A stretch of 64,000 nt of DNA from Hoeflea_A sp039025395 (GCA_039025395.1 JBCCOK010000008.1:43417-107416); one strand, 5' to 3'. Numbered from the stretch's first letter, positions 26,638-36,381 are shown. The notes: generated by a model from the letters alone, not told the origin. Program-made: numbers and translations.

Positions 26638-27405
26638 TCAGGCCGTGTGTTCAAGCACCGGTTCTGCCGGCACCAGACGCCCACCATAGGCCTCGGCGAG
26701 ATTGGCTTCGGTAAAGGCTTTGTCAACCGGACCGCTGGCAATCCGGCGTACATTCAGAATAAAGACATCCTGAAAATAATCGGGTACCGTCGACAGATCG
26801 TGATGGACGGCAACGACAGTACCGCCGTCGGCCACGAATTCCTTCAACAGCGCAATGATGGTCTTTTCGGTTGCCGCATCCACGCCCGCAAGCGGCTCGT
26901 CCAGAAGGAGAAGCTCGGCATCCTGTGCGAGGGCCCTGGCAATGAACACGCGCTGCTGCTGACCGCCGGAAAGCTGGCCAATCTGTCGGTTTGCGAGTTC
27001 CGCCATATCAACTTTTTCAAGGCATTCGAGCGCAAACGAACGTTGTGCTTTTCCGATCAAACGCAGCGGACCGAGGCTTGTGTAGAGGCCCATTAGGACC
27101 ACGTCGATCACCGTTGCAGGGAAATCCCAATCGACACTGGCGCGCTGCGGCACATAGGCAACACGGTTGCGTGCCCCATCAAGCGGCAGGCCGAAGAAGC
27201 GAGCGTCACCGCTGATCGAAGGGACAATGCCGAGGGCGGCCTTGATGAGCGTCGATTTACCGGCTCCGTTGGGACCGATGATTGCGCTCATAGAGGCCTT
27301 GCGGAAAACCGCATCGACAGACGAAAGGGCTGGTTTGTCGCCATAGGCGACCGATAGTCCACGGACAGTTAGCGCTGCACCGATATCGGCGTTGTAGATG
27401 TTCAT
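26638..27405 (-). CDS. Metal ABC transporter ATPase (TroB/YtgB-like)
   Basis: A 255-residue ATPase. Walker A GPNGAGKST, signature LSGGQQQR, Walker B LLLLDEPLAG and the switch His in VAVHHD are present. It energises the metal importer with the permeases at 24478 and 25405. The ATG at 27405 is chosen: it is one base past the binding-protein stop and gives the family length; a frame upstream to 27465 would overlap that gene by 59 bp. Confidence 0.92.
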   Translation of the reverse strand: MNIYNADIGAALTVRGLSVAYGDKPALSSVDAVFRKASMSAIIGPNGAGKSTLIKAALGIVPSISGDARFFGLPLDGARNRVAYVPQRASVDWDFPATVIDVVLMGLYTSLGPLRLIGKAQRSFALECLEKVDMAELANRQIGQLSGGQQQRVFIARALAQDAELLLLDEPLAGVDAATEKTIIALLKEFVADGGTVVAVHHDLSTVPDYFQDVFILNVRRIASGPVDKAFTEANLAEAYGGRLVPAEPVLEHTA

Positions 27406-27406
27406 C

Positions 27407-28375
27407 TCAGCTCCCGGCCAACTTTCCGTGCAGACCCGCTTCGGGTGCACTGCCACCCAATGCATTGGTTATGGTGGTTGTGTTGGAATCGATCATGCCC
27501 ACATAGGTTCCGGTGTAGGTTCCGGCGGCGCCCATGGCATCGGAATACAACTCTCCGCCGACAACCACTTCATGCCCGCGGGCAGCGGCACCCTCGATGA
27601 GGGCACGGACATTGCGCTCCGAAACGGATGTTTCAACGAAGATTGCACTGATATTGCGGTCGACAATCATGTTGACAATCTCATCGACGCGCTGAAGCCC
27701 CGCTTCACTCTCGGTGGAAAGCCCCTGGATTCCAATCACGTCAAAATCATAGGTTTGGCCGAAATATCCGAATGCATCGTGCGCTGTGATCAGGACACGC
27801 CTGTCTTCAGGAACCGAGGCAAGGCTATCACTTGCAAATGTTGCCAGTTCGGCCAGTTCCGCAATGTAGGCGTCGGCATTGGCCCGGTAGGTTTCGGCGC
27901 CCGATGGATCAAGTTCGATCAGTGCGTCGCGCGCTGCAGTGACGGCACGCTGCCAAAGATCCGGTGCCATCCAGACATGCGGATCATAACGGTCGGCGTA
28001 GTCTTCGCTGGCAATGCGCTTGTCCTCAGGCACCGCTTCGCCCAGGGCAAAAACCGGCTTGCGCTCGTTCAGATTGTTGAGAAACTCTTCAAGTTGCGCC
28101 TCGAGATAAAGCCCGTTCCAGAAAACCGCGTCCGCGCTCACCATTGCCGCAATGTCAGATTGGGTCTGCCGGTAAAGGTGCGGATCCACGCCCTCACCCA
28201 TCAAAACGGTGACATCGGCCCGGTCGCCCGCGACTGCCGATACCGCATCGCCGACCATGGATACGGTCGCAACCAGATTGAGCTTGTCAGCCGCCCGTAC
28301 GCCAGTCGTCGCGAGTGAAACTGCAAGAGCCGCCGCCAGGATGCCGGCCAGCGAAAATATGCGACGTGAGATCAT
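27407..28375 (-). CDS. Metal-binding periplasmic protein (TroA/YtgA-like)
   Basis: A 322-residue cluster A-I solute-binding protein with a signal peptide (residues 1-28, ending VRA). The four expected ligands can be placed: His66 (DPHLYRQ), His133 (DPHVWM), His199 (ITAHDAFGYF) and Asp279 (LYSDAMG), the His-His-His-Asp set of TroA/YtgA. The His-rich loop of specialised zinc binders (ZnuA) is missing, which favours manganese or iron, though zinc is not excluded. It heads the four-gene operon and has a Mur/Fur-like palindrome upstream. Confidence 0.92.
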   Translation of the reverse strand: MISRRIFSLAGILAAALAVSLATTGVRAADKLNLVATVSMVGDAVSAVAGDRADVTVLMGEGVDPHLYRQTQSDIAAMVSADAVFWNGLYLEAQLEEFLNNLNERKPVFALGEAVPEDKRIASEDYADRYDPHVWMAPDLWQRAVTAARDALIELDPSGAETYRANADAYIAELAELATFASDSLASVPEDRRVLITAHDAFGYFGQTYDFDVIGIQGLSTESEAGLQRVDEIVNMIVDRNISAIFVETSVSERNVRALIEGAAARGHEVVVGGELYSDAMGAAGTYTGTYVGMIDSNTTTITNALGGSAPEAGLHGKLAGS

Positions 28376-28434
28376 GTATCAGCTCCGATTGTGATGGCGC
28401 ATTGGCCGATTGCTCGAGGTTTGAATTTGATTTT

Positions 28435-28453
28435 ATTGCAAATCATTCGCAAT
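28435..28453. promoter_or_regulatory. Mur/Fur-like operator upstream of the metal importer
   Basis: ATTGCAAATCATTCGCAAT is a 19-bp palindrome with 8 of 9 arm positions matching, 60 bp upstream of the binding-protein start. It resembles the manganese-responsive Mur (Fur-family) boxes of alphaproteobacteria, built on TGCAAAT-N-ATTTGCA. It also lies 73 bp before mutL, which is divergent. Confidence 0.65.
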
Positions 28454-28525
28454 AGCAAGTAGAGCACAACAAGAATTTTTCCAGCCCGGCTTTTCACAAA
28501 AGCCCGAATCCGGGATGATCGAATT

Positions 28526-30361
28526 ATGAATGTACGCCATCTTCCTGACACGCTGATCAATCAGATCGCCGCCGGCGAGGTCATCGAACGCCCTGCAAGT
28601 GTGGTCAAAGAACTGGTTGAAAATGCCATCGACGCAGGCGCAACACGGGTCGAAATTGCGACTGCAGGCGGCGGCAAAGCCTTCATTCGCGTCACCGATA
28701 ACGGTCACGGAATGGATCCCTCCGACCTTGCAATGGCAGTGCAAAGGCATTGCACATCGAAACTCGGAGGCGATCTTTCAGAGATTTCGACACTCGGCTT
28801 TCGCGGCGAGGCATTGCCCTCGATCGGCTCGGTCGCAAGGATGCGCATTGTCAGCCGGACCGCTCAATCCGACGGTGCCCATGAAGTGCGGGTGTCGGGA
28901 GGCAAAGCGGAAGCCGTTCGCCCGGCTGCCGCTAATCGGGGCACAACGGTTGAGGTGCGCGACCTGTTCTTTGCCACACCCGCACGGCTGAAATTCCTGA
29001 AAAGCGAACGGGCTGAGAGCGGAGCGATCGCTCAAATCTTCAAGCGGCTCGCCATCGCATTTCCCAATATCCGCATGACGCTTTCCGGCCCAGATCGTTC
29101 GACCCTCGAATACCAGCCTGCCGGGCCCGATCCGCTTCGGCGCATCGCTCAGGTCGTAGGCGGGGATTTCGCCGACAATGCCATCCAGATCGATGCGGAA
29201 CGCGAGGGTGTGGCGCTTGCCGGCTACGCCTGCGTGCCGACCTATAACCGCGCCAACTCGTTGCAGCAGTTCGCGTTTGTCAACGGGCGCCCGGTGCAGG
29301 ACAAGCTGATTTTCTCGGCTCTCAGAGGTGCCTATTCGGACACGCTTGCGCGCGGAAGGTATCCTGTCGCGGTTCTGTTTATTTCGATCGATCCAGCCCA
29401 GGTCGATGTCAATGTGCATCCGGCCAAAGCGGATGTGCGGTTCCGCGACCCGGGACTTGTGCGCGGCCTCATTGTCGGCGCGGTCCGAGAGGCGCTGATG
29501 CGGGAGGGCGATCGGGCCTCGAGCGCCAGTGCGCGCGATATGGTCTCCGCGTTTCAGCCGGCAGGCGGTTTCCGACAACGGCCGGTGGGCGAAAAGGAAG
29601 GACAATATCAGCGGAACACAACGCAAAACGGCGAGTACAGCGTCGCCACCTCTCCTTTTCGACCTCTGAAGACCGCAGACAAAACCGGCTTTTCGGACAA
29701 CGACCAAGGTGCTTTCGAAACCGTTTCCAGCCCTTCGGCCCGTCGTGAAGCGGCCGCGGAAACGGATGTCCAGACGGTCGGTTTTCCGTTGGGCGCAGCG
29801 CGCGCGCAGCTACATGAAAACTATATTGTCGCGCAAACCGAAGACGGTCTGGTGATTGTTGACCAGCATGCGGCCCACGAACGGCTGGTTTATGAAAGCA
29901 TGAAACGGTCTTTGCAGACGCAATCTCCGGCATCACAGGTTTTGCTGATCCCCGAAATCGTCGATTTGCCCGAGGAGGATTGCGACCGGCTAATGGTGCA
30001 TCGTGAGGCATTTGCGAAACTGGGGCTTGTTATCGAGCGGTTCGGGCCGGGCGCCATGGCGGTTCGCGAGACGCCCGCCATTCTCGGCCAAATCGATGCA
30101 GCATCGATGATGTCTGAGCTTGCGGACGAGGTTGCCGAGTGGGATGATTCAGGTGGCTTGAAAGCAAGGATTGACTGTGTCGCAGCCACTATGGCATGTC
30201 ACGGGTCAGTACGCGCGGGACGGCGCCTGAATGCCGAAGAAATGAATACGCTGCTGAGGCAAATGGAGGCTACTCCGGGTTCCGGCCAGTGCAATCACGG
30301 ACGTCCGACCTATATCGAACTCAAACTGGCGGATATTGAAAGGCTGTTCGGCCGGCGATAG
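28526..30361 (+). CDS. mutL: DNA mismatch repair protein MutL
   Basis: A 611-residue MutL. The GHKL ATPase domain has NQIAAGEVIERPASVVKEL, DNGHGM and GFRGEALPSI; a variable linker (about residues 335-420) leads to the C-terminal dimerisation domain. The nuclease motif DQHA-x2-E-x4-E is intact (DQHAAHERLVYE, about residues 446-457), with ACHGSVRAG and QCNHGRPT following. MutL therefore should be a nicking endonuclease, as expected for bacteria lacking MutH. It is divergent from the metal importer. Confidence 0.96.
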   Translation: MNVRHLPDTLINQIAAGEVIERPASVVKELVENAIDAGATRVEIATAGGGKAFIRVTDNGHGMDPSDLAMAVQRHCTSKLGGDLSEISTLGFRGEALPSIGSVARMRIVSRTAQSDGAHEVRVSGGKAEAVRPAAANRGTTVEVRDLFFATPARLKFLKSERAESGAIAQIFKRLAIAFPNIRMTLSGPDRSTLEYQPAGPDPLRRIAQVVGGDFADNAIQIDAEREGVALAGYACVPTYNRANSLQQFAFVNGRPVQDKLIFSALRGAYSDTLARGRYPVAVLFISIDPAQVDVNVHPAKADVRFRDPGLVRGLIVGAVREALMREGDRASSASARDMVSAFQPAGGFRQRPVGEKEGQYQRNTTQNGEYSVATSPFRPLKTADKTGFSDNDQGAFETVSSPSARREAAAETDVQTVGFPLGAARAQLHENYIVAQTEDGLVIVDQHAAHERLVYESMKRSLQTQSPASQVLLIPEIVDLPEEDCDRLMVHREAFAKLGLVIERFGPGAMAVRETPAILGQIDAASMMSELADEVAEWDDSGGLKARIDCVAATMACHGSVRAGRRLNAEEMNTLLRQMEATPGSGQCNHGRPTYIELKLADIERLFGRR

Positions 30362-30390
30362 AGCGCTTTGACGGACCATGGGAAAGCAGA

Positions 30391-30618
30391 ATGAACAGAT
30401 TTGAAGGACATGGCTCGGGCGAAGCCAAAATCCGTTACATGGACGCCGATTTTCAAGTCATATCACCCGGATCACATGTGCGTTGCGCCGTTACGGGCGA
30501 GATTATTCCCTTGGACGAACTGAAGTACTGGAGCGTTGAGCGCCAGGAGCCCTATATCGATGTTCAAGCCTCGCTGGCAGCAGAGCAGCAAGCAGGTCGT
30601 GTACCGTCACGGAACTAG
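30391..30618 (+). CDS. DUF2093 family small protein
   Basis: A 75-residue protein with the pattern AKIRYMDADFQVISPGSHVRC followed by AVTGEIIPLDELKYWSVERQEPY, which identifies DUF2093, a short family confined mainly to alphaproteobacteria and usually found next to mutL or lpxK. The function is unknown. It begins 29 bp after mutL and is convergent with lpxK. Confidence 0.85.
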   Translation: MNRFEGHGSGEAKIRYMDADFQVISPGSHVRCAVTGEIIPLDELKYWSVERQEPYIDVQASLAAEQQAGRVPSRN

Positions 30619-30634
30619 CGTACTTTTAGCGCAA

Positions 30635-31672
30635 TCAAAACGGCCTGGTGTTCAGGCTTCGTTTCTTGAATGCCTGAACTGTGCGGTCGACGAAATCGCG
30701 TCCTAAATCGGCCCGCTCGAAGACCAACTGGACTTCGAGGACGCGTGTCGCTGATGCCAGTTCCGCCAGCTTTCCGTGTGCATGCCTAAGCCGCGCCATG
30801 TCCTTGCTTGTGGTGACGATTTCAAGTTCGTTCTTTGCGGCATCGGCAAGCACGCCGGCTGCTTCTTCCTCGGTAAACTGATGATGGTCTGCAAAGCTGC
30901 GCTCAATGGCGATTTCCGCGCCCGTTGAGCGCAGGCTGTCAAAAAATTTGCCGGGATTGCCGATCGCGGCAAAGGCGAGAAAACGCCTGTTCTTGAAGCT
31001 GCGTGGTTTCAGCGTCTTGAGCCGGGCCGCATATACCGGTTTGGCGGCCCGGCCCGCGCTTCTGATAACGTTGTCGGCAGCGGCCCCCTCACCGATCACC
31101 AAGAGTGCGGACGCATTGCGGATCTGGTCAAGCAATGGCGCGCGCATCGGGCCGCCCGGAATGATGTGCCCGTTACCGATCCCGCGGTTTGCATCAACCA
31201 CGAGCAGTGCGAAATCGAAATGAAGCGCGGCACTCTGAAAGCCATCATCCATGATGATGAAGTCAACGCCCTGTTCCAAGAGCCTTTCCGCACCGCGATA
31301 TCGATCGGGCGTAATCACGGTGACGGCTTTTTGCGCAAGCAGCAAAGGCTCATCACCGACGTCGCGCGCATTATGCCGGGCCTTGTCGACAACGGTCGTG
31401 GTTCGCAGACTGCCCCTGTAGCCGCGTGAAAGAAAACCCGGTACCAACCCGGCCCTCTTTGCGGCGGCCGCCAATGCCAGAGCGGTCGGTGTCTTTCCGG
31501 CGCCGCCCACGGTGAAGTTCCCTACGCACAGGACAGGCGCCGTTACTTGCTTTCGCGGCGCGTTTTCCATCCGGTTGCGTGCCACCCTTCCGTAAACCCA
31601 GGATGCCGGTGACAGCATCCAGGCACGCCAGTCCGGCTTCGACCACCAAAAGGGAGGCGCCTCGCTTACCAT
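30635..31672 (-). CDS. lpxK: Tetraacyldisaccharide 4'-kinase
   Basis: A 345-residue LpxK, the inner-membrane kinase that adds the 4'-phosphate to lipid IVA precursor. The N-terminal amphipathic/hydrophobic stretch WMLSPASWVYGRVA precedes the P-loop GNFTVGGAGKTPTA (about residues 52-65), and DDGFQ (about 141-145) carries the second catalytic element. It overlaps waaA by 7 nt, so lipid A phosphorylation and Kdo transfer are expressed together. Confidence 0.95.
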   Translation of the reverse strand: MVSEAPPFWWSKPDWRAWMLSPASWVYGRVARNRMENAPRKQVTAPVLCVGNFTVGGAGKTPTALALAAAAKRAGLVPGFLSRGYRGSLRTTTVVDKARHNARDVGDEPLLLAQKAVTVITPDRYRGAERLLEQGVDFIIMDDGFQSAALHFDFALLVVDANRGIGNGHIIPGGPMRAPLLDQIRNASALLVIGEGAAADNVIRSAGRAAKPVYAARLKTLKPRSFKNRRFLAFAAIGNPGKFFDSLRSTGAEIAIERSFADHHQFTEEEAAGVLADAAKNELEIVTTSKDMARLRHAHGKLAELASATRVLEVQLVFERADLGRDFVDRTVQAFKKRSLNTRPF

Positions 31673-32991
31673 CTCAGTTTTCGGCCGCTCTCCTGATAGA
31701 GTTCAGCCTCGACCGTAAGCGGCTGAATGTAAGGCTCCAGTGCACGGATGGTTCGCGGAAGCGCGCCACTCAGTTCTTCAACCGTTTCTTTCGCGGCCGC
31801 ACGCATCTTTTCGGCCGTACGTTTGTTGGAAAGCAGGAATTCTACGGACTTTACCAAAACTTCGCCGTCATTCACCAGCCGCGCACCACCGTTTTTCAGC
31901 AGTGTGCGATAGCTGTCACGGAAATTCTGCACATTTCGTCCCGACAGAATCGCGCAATCGAGCATCGCAGGCTCCAACGGATTTTGCCCGCCTTCAGCAG
32001 TAAGCGACCTGCCGACGAAGGCGATGCCAGCAAGCTTGAGGTATAGTCCCATTTCGCCGATCGTATCGCCGAGATAAATCTGGGTTTCCGACGTAATGAC
32101 CTCGCCGCGCGAGCGCCGTGCCAGTTTGAGACCGCGCGCTTTCAGCATGTTCTCGATTTCATCCGCACGTTCAGGGTGTCGCGGAACAATAATGGTGAGC
32201 GCCTTGTGCCGGGGGTTCAAGGCTTCATGGACATCTGCTGCGATGGCCTCTTCGCCCGCATGGGTCGAAACGGCAGCCCATGTTCCCCTATCACCGATGC
32301 GCTGCGCCAATCTCTCGCACTCGGTTTCATCGCAGGGTGGCGGCTCGGTATCGACTTTCAGGTTCCCCGAGATAGCCACCGGCCGAGCGCCGAGCGCGCG
32401 GAAACGTTCCGCATCCTCATCCGACTGGGCTACAACGAGAGACAGGTTCTCGAAAAGCGCCTCGGCGAGCTGCGGACGCTTGCGCCAACTCGCAAAGGAC
32501 CGATCGGACAACCTTCCGTTGACAAGCACCTGCGGCATGCGCCGCGCCCCAAGTTCCAGGATCGTTACCGGCCAGATTTCAGACTCGGCTATAATGGCAA
32601 GATCCGGGTGCCAATGGTCGAGAAAACGGCTGACCGCAGGTTTGATATCCAGCGGTACGTATTGGTGGATGACCTTGTCTGCGAACCGTTCTTTCGCCAC
32701 TGCAGCGGACGTTACCGTACCGGTCGTCAATACGACAAAGATGCCGCGTTTGACGACCTCGTCGATCAGCGGCACGACTGCTGTTGTCTCGCCAACGCTC
32801 GCCGCATGTACCCATACGACCGGACCCTCCGGACGTTCGACAGTGGCAAATCCATAACGCTCGCGGCGCCGTGCGTGCTCCTCCTTGCCCTTCGTTGCGC
32901 GCAGGGCAAGATAGGACCCGACAAACGGATATATTGCTGCGCCGAGCCATCGATACGACGTCAAGGTGACGCGCGCCCATCCTAAACTCAT
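31666..32991 (-). CDS. waaA: 3-deoxy-D-manno-octulosonic acid transferase
   Basis: A 441-residue GT30 Kdo transferase adding Kdo from CMP-Kdo to lipid IVA. Seen are the VWVHAASVGE motif with the catalytic Glu (about residue 67), SEIWP, the GNLKVD loop and the EGGQNPLEPA nucleotide-sugar-binding motif. It overlaps the acyltransferase before it by 4 nt and lpxK after it, within a six-gene minus-strand envelope cluster. Confidence 0.95.
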   Translation of the reverse strand: MSLGWARVTLTSYRWLGAAIYPFVGSYLALRATKGKEEHARRRERYGFATVERPEGPVVWVHAASVGETTAVVPLIDEVVKRGIFVVLTTGTVTSAAVAKERFADKVIHQYVPLDIKPAVSRFLDHWHPDLAIIAESEIWPVTILELGARRMPQVLVNGRLSDRSFASWRKRPQLAEALFENLSLVVAQSDEDAERFRALGARPVAISGNLKVDTEPPPCDETECERLAQRIGDRGTWAAVSTHAGEEAIAADVHEALNPRHKALTIIVPRHPERADEIENMLKARGLKLARRSRGEVITSETQIYLGDTIGEMGLYLKLAGIAFVGRSLTAEGGQNPLEPAMLDCAILSGRNVQNFRDSYRTLLKNGGARLVNDGEVLVKSVEFLLSNKRTAEKMRAAAKETVEELSGALPRTIRALEPYIQPLTVEAELYQESGRKLRW

Positions 32992-33707
32992 ACTTCGTTC
33001 CTGACCGCCCGATAGGCGCCCTCGGTTGCGCTGTTCAGTTCGTCCGTCACCATTTGCCTGGAGCGTTCAACGTCGGCTTCCGAAGCGTCCCGTGGAACAT
33101 AGACTGGATCCCCAAGTTTAAGGCAGATACGACCGAAGGGTAGATTGATCGTCGTCTTGTCCCACGATTTTTCGACAATGTGGTGGCGGCTCGTTGCAAT
33201 TGCAGCCGGAATGACAGGGCGTCCCGAGAGCTTTGCGAGCGTAACAATACCCCGCCCGGCGCGGCGCGGTGTTCCCTTCGAAATGTCGGCAATCATGACA
33301 ACGGTGTTGCCGCGTGCGAGCGTACCGGTCAGCGCCTTCAGTGCACGCACACCACCCTTTTCATATTCGCGTCCGCGGACGCGTCCTCCCGATCCGCGTA
33401 TGACCTCGACATCGAAGCGTTGAAGCACCTTTGCATTGATTTCTGCATCGCGGCTTTTCGACACCAGAGCGGCAATCCGATATCCTTCGCCTTTGAAAAA
33501 GGGTACGAGGAATTGCTGCCCGTGCCAGACGGCGATGATGGCCGGCATATGCGGCTCAAGGCGGACAGAAACATCATCGGATTCACTGACAAAGCGGTTC
33601 GACTTGAAGACCGCCCAAAAATACCCGTGTATGCCGGCGGCAGCGGCGGTTTGAAAACCTTCGGACGAAAGCAGCCTTTTGCCGATACGCCGACGGGTCA
33701 ACTTCAC
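32988..33707 (-). CDS. DUF374 lysophospholipid acyltransferase family protein
   Basis: An LPLAT-type protein (239 residues from this start). Recognised by IIAVWHGQQFLVPFF, SKSRDAEINAKVLQRFDVEVIRGS and the GTPRRAGRGIVTLAKLSGRPVIP region typical of DUF374, which transfers acyl chains in envelope lipid synthesis. The GTG at 33707 is preferred: GGAG lies seven bases before it and the protein then has the family length. An ATG at 33788 would add 27 residues and overlap DUF4170 by 23 bp, with its GGAAG placed too close. Confidence 0.85.
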   Translation of the reverse strand: MKLTRRRIGKRLLSSEGFQTAAAAGIHGYFWAVFKSNRFVSESDDVSVRLEPHMPAIIAVWHGQQFLVPFFKGEGYRIAALVSKSRDAEINAKVLQRFDVEVIRGSGGRVRGREYEKGGVRALKALTGTLARGNTVVMIADISKGTPRRAGRGIVTLAKLSGRPVIPAAIATSRHHIVEKSWDKTTINLPFGRICLKLGDPVYVPRDASEADVERSRQMVTDELNSATEGAYRAVRNEV

Positions 33708-33765
33708 GCGGCCACTCCGTTTCTTCTGACCGATGCCGTGACCATGGGCTGCATCATGCGGGGTT

Positions 33766-34011
33766 TCAGTCCTGATTCGTTGCTTCATCTTCCGGATTCA
33801 ACAGCCTGTGCAGATGAACAATGAAATACCGCATATGCGCATTGTCGACCGTTTGCTGTGCCTTCGCCTTCCACGCGGTATAGGCGGAACTGTAATTCGG
33901 ATAGATGCCGACGACATCCAGTTCATCCAGGTTGCGAAATTGGGAACCGTCAAGCGATTCGAGCTCACCGCCAAAAACCAGATGCAAGAGCTGTTTGCCG
34001 TCTGCCGCCAT
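33766..34011 (-). CDS. DUF4170 small protein
   Basis: An 81-residue protein matching DUF4170: LLHLVFGGELESLDG, LDELDVVGIYPNYSSAYTAWKAKAQ and HMRYFIVHLHRLLNPE. The family is conserved in Hyphomicrobiales exactly at this position in the lipid A/Kdo cluster. The function is unknown; the location suggests a link to outer-membrane lipid synthesis. Confidence 0.88.
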   Translation of the reverse strand: MAADGKQLLHLVFGGELESLDGSQFRNLDELDVVGIYPNYSSAYTAWKAKAQQTVDNAHMRYFIVHLHRLLNPEDEATNQD

Positions 34012-34127
34012 TAGCTTGTTCCTCGATTCTTGATTGCCTCTGACTCGCCTACCGCCAGGCCGGAGGCGCCTCCACCGATTCGGCGAACAGTTTGTCGCCT
34101 TTCGTGCGGGGTTTGCTGCAATTGCTG

Positions 34128-34919
34128 CTAAAGGTCAATAGTCGCTGCGGCGTGCTGCAGTTCGGGGAGAAAGGTGTGCGGACCGGCTATGAGAATGCCG
34201 TGGGTTATGTTTTCGCGATTATACAGCAGCGGTTCGCCTTCAACGTCGACAACGGCGCCTCCTGCGTTGTGCAGAATCAGGTCCGCGGCAGCCAAATCCC
34301 AGTCATTTGCATTCGGCTTAATAAACGTGCCATTCAACCGGCCATCGGCAACCATTGCGACACGGTAGGCAAGCGAAGATACGTGCGGGGGCCGCGTCAG
34401 ACCGGCAATCCAGCCCTTGGGCAAACGGTCATAGACGGAGTCGGGAGCGGCAATCAGGTTTTCCGCGCCTTTTTCTGCAACATGTATCGCTGCTCCATTT
34501 TTGAGAGCGTTTCCTTCATCGCCACTCTCAAAGAGCTCCTCCAGAGCCGGGCAAGCAAGAACACCGGCAACGGATTTTCCGTTTCGCACGACCGCAACGC
34601 TGACGCACCAGTGATCGTCTCCGCGCAAGTACGCACGTGTGCCGTCGATGGGATCGACAACAAAAACAGGGTCGCCGTTGAGACGGGATTTATCGTCCTC
34701 GGTCTCTTCGGAAAGCCAGCCATAGCCCGGGCGTTGAGCGAGCAGTTCGGCATGCAGGAACCGGTTGACGGCGATGTCGGCTTCGCTGACTGGAGAGCGG
34801 CCGTTCTTGTACCAGACATCCGGGTCATTGCGGAAATAACGCATTGCAATCCGCCCGGCCTCTTGCGCAGCTTCTCGGATCAACAAAAGATCCTGGGCAT
34901 CATCGTCATTTACCCGCAA
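34128..34919 (-). CDS. Inositol monophosphatase/CysQ-like 3'(2'),5'-bisphosphate phosphatase
   Basis: A 263-residue Mg-dependent phosphatase. The metal motifs are EETEDD (about residues 72-77), DPIDGTRAYL (about 91-100) and WDLAAADLIL near residue 211. The DGTRAYLRGDD variant is common in CysQ-like enzymes, which clear phosphoadenosine phosphate; inositol phosphate is an alternative substrate. It overlaps pmbA by 14 nt. Confidence 0.88.
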   Translation of the reverse strand: MRVNDDDAQDLLLIREAAQEAGRIAMRYFRNDPDVWYKNGRSPVSEADIAVNRFLHAELLAQRPGYGWLSEETEDDKSRLNGDPVFVVDPIDGTRAYLRGDDHWCVSVAVVRNGKSVAGVLACPALEELFESGDEGNALKNGAAIHVAEKGAENLIAAPDSVYDRLPKGWIAGLTRPPHVSSLAYRVAMVADGRLNGTFIKPNANDWDLAAADLILHNAGGAVVDVEGEPLLYNRENITHGILIAGPHTFLPELQHAAATIDL

Positions 34920-36252
34920 GTGTAATCCCTTCTATGACCAGCGTCGGCGCAGCGGTACCATATTTGCGGTCGATGTCATCAGCCGGTGTTGTATTCAAGA
35001 ACATGTCTTTCAGATTGGATGCAATCGTAACCTCTGAAACAGGATCGGTCAGTACGCCATTTTCGATCAGGAAACCAGCAGCGCCACGACTATATTCGCC
35101 GGTGATCATGTTGACGCCTTGGCCTATCACTTCGGTAACGTAGAATCCCGATTTGATACCAGACATGAGCTCTGCGGGGGATTGCCTGCCTGGCTCCAGC
35201 GCAAGATTGGTTGAGGACGGCGTGACATTGGACCCGTTGCGCACGCCGCGCCCGTTCGTTTTCAACCCGAGTTCGCGCCCGGTTCCAGTCGACAAAAACC
35301 AGGTTTGCAGTATCCCGTCTTCGACCATTTCGAGACGCTTTCCGCGCACGCCCTCGCCATCGAACGGTTTGGACGCCGGTCCTCTGGCGACCTGCGGATC
35401 ATCGGTGACCTTCAGGCCTTCCTTCATCACCCTTTGTCCCAACATATCCCGCAGGAAGCTGGTCTTGCGTGCGACCGCAGCCCCATTGATCGCGCCGGCC
35501 AGATGCCCGACGAAGCCCCGAGCCACGCGCGGGTCGAGCACGATCGTTACATCCGACCCCGTATCGGCTTTGCTTGGATTGAGGCGCCGGACTGCCCGTT
35601 GCGCTGCCGATCGACCAATCTCAGCCGCGTCGTCAAGGTCGGCGTAGTAAAGGCGTGAATCGTATTCGTAATCGCGCTCCATTCCGGTGCCCTCACCCGC
35701 AATCACGCTGATCGAGCGGCCAAATCTGCTGCCGGCGTAGGAGCCCGTGAAGCCTTCCGATGTTACCAGAACGAGGCCGCCCATACCCGCCGAAGCGCCG
35801 GCGCCACCGGAATTCGTTATCCCGTCGACGGCAAGCGCTGCTTCCTCCATGGCCAAAGCCATATCGGTCAAGACTTCGCTGTCGACATTGGTGGGATCGA
35901 ACAAATCAAGATCTTCATAGCTCTGCGCAATGTCTGCCGGGTCGGCAAGTGTCGCAAAGGGATCTTCGGGTGAAACGCGTGCCATTTCAACCGCGCGTGC
36001 GGCAAGTTCGGCGGCATCGAACCCGGCATTGGCTGAAATGCTTGCGACACGATTGCCGACAAAGACACGTAGCGCAAAACTGTCACTTTCCGATGCTTCC
36101 GTCGACTCGACTTTTCCGAGCCGCGTACTTACCGAGGTCGACCGGCCACGCACAACCACCGCATCGCATCGATCGGCGCCAGCTTTGCCTGCCTGTTCGA
36201 CAAGTTGTGCAGCGGCATCGACAAGTTCGGTGGACTTTTGCGCCTCAAACAT
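34906..36252 (-). CDS. pmbA: TldD/PmbA-family metalloprotease subunit (PmbA/TldE)
   Basis: A 448-residue protein of the PmbA/TldE type, the partner of TldD in a heterodimeric protease that processes peptide toxins and microcins. Typical are the N-terminal GADRCDAVVVRGRSTS, the C-terminal VTGEYSRGAAGFLIENG and EVTIASNLKDMF. TldE subunits lack the metal site, which is in TldD; no TldD gene is in this window. It is the first gene of the minus-strand envelope cluster. Confidence 0.9.
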   Translation of the reverse strand: MFEAQKSTELVDAAAQLVEQAGKAGADRCDAVVVRGRSTSVSTRLGKVESTEASESDSFALRVFVGNRVASISANAGFDAAELAARAVEMARVSPEDPFATLADPADIAQSYEDLDLFDPTNVDSEVLTDMALAMEEAALAVDGITNSGGAGASAGMGGLVLVTSEGFTGSYAGSRFGRSISVIAGEGTGMERDYEYDSRLYYADLDDAAEIGRSAAQRAVRRLNPSKADTGSDVTIVLDPRVARGFVGHLAGAINGAAVARKTSFLRDMLGQRVMKEGLKVTDDPQVARGPASKPFDGEGVRGKRLEMVEDGILQTWFLSTGTGRELGLKTNGRGVRNGSNVTPSSTNLALEPGRQSPAELMSGIKSGFYVTEVIGQGVNMITGEYSRGAAGFLIENGVLTDPVSEVTIASNLKDMFLNTTPADDIDRKYGTAAPTLVIEGITLAGK

Positions 36253-36381
36253 ATAGTTGGCCTTTCTTTTCGAGCCTAAAGCAACTTGGCCCTGCGCTCC
36301 ATTTATTGTGGCGCCGGAATGACATCAAGGCTAATAACCGAATGTTTTATAGTCGAAAGATGATCCTGGACGACACACCCT

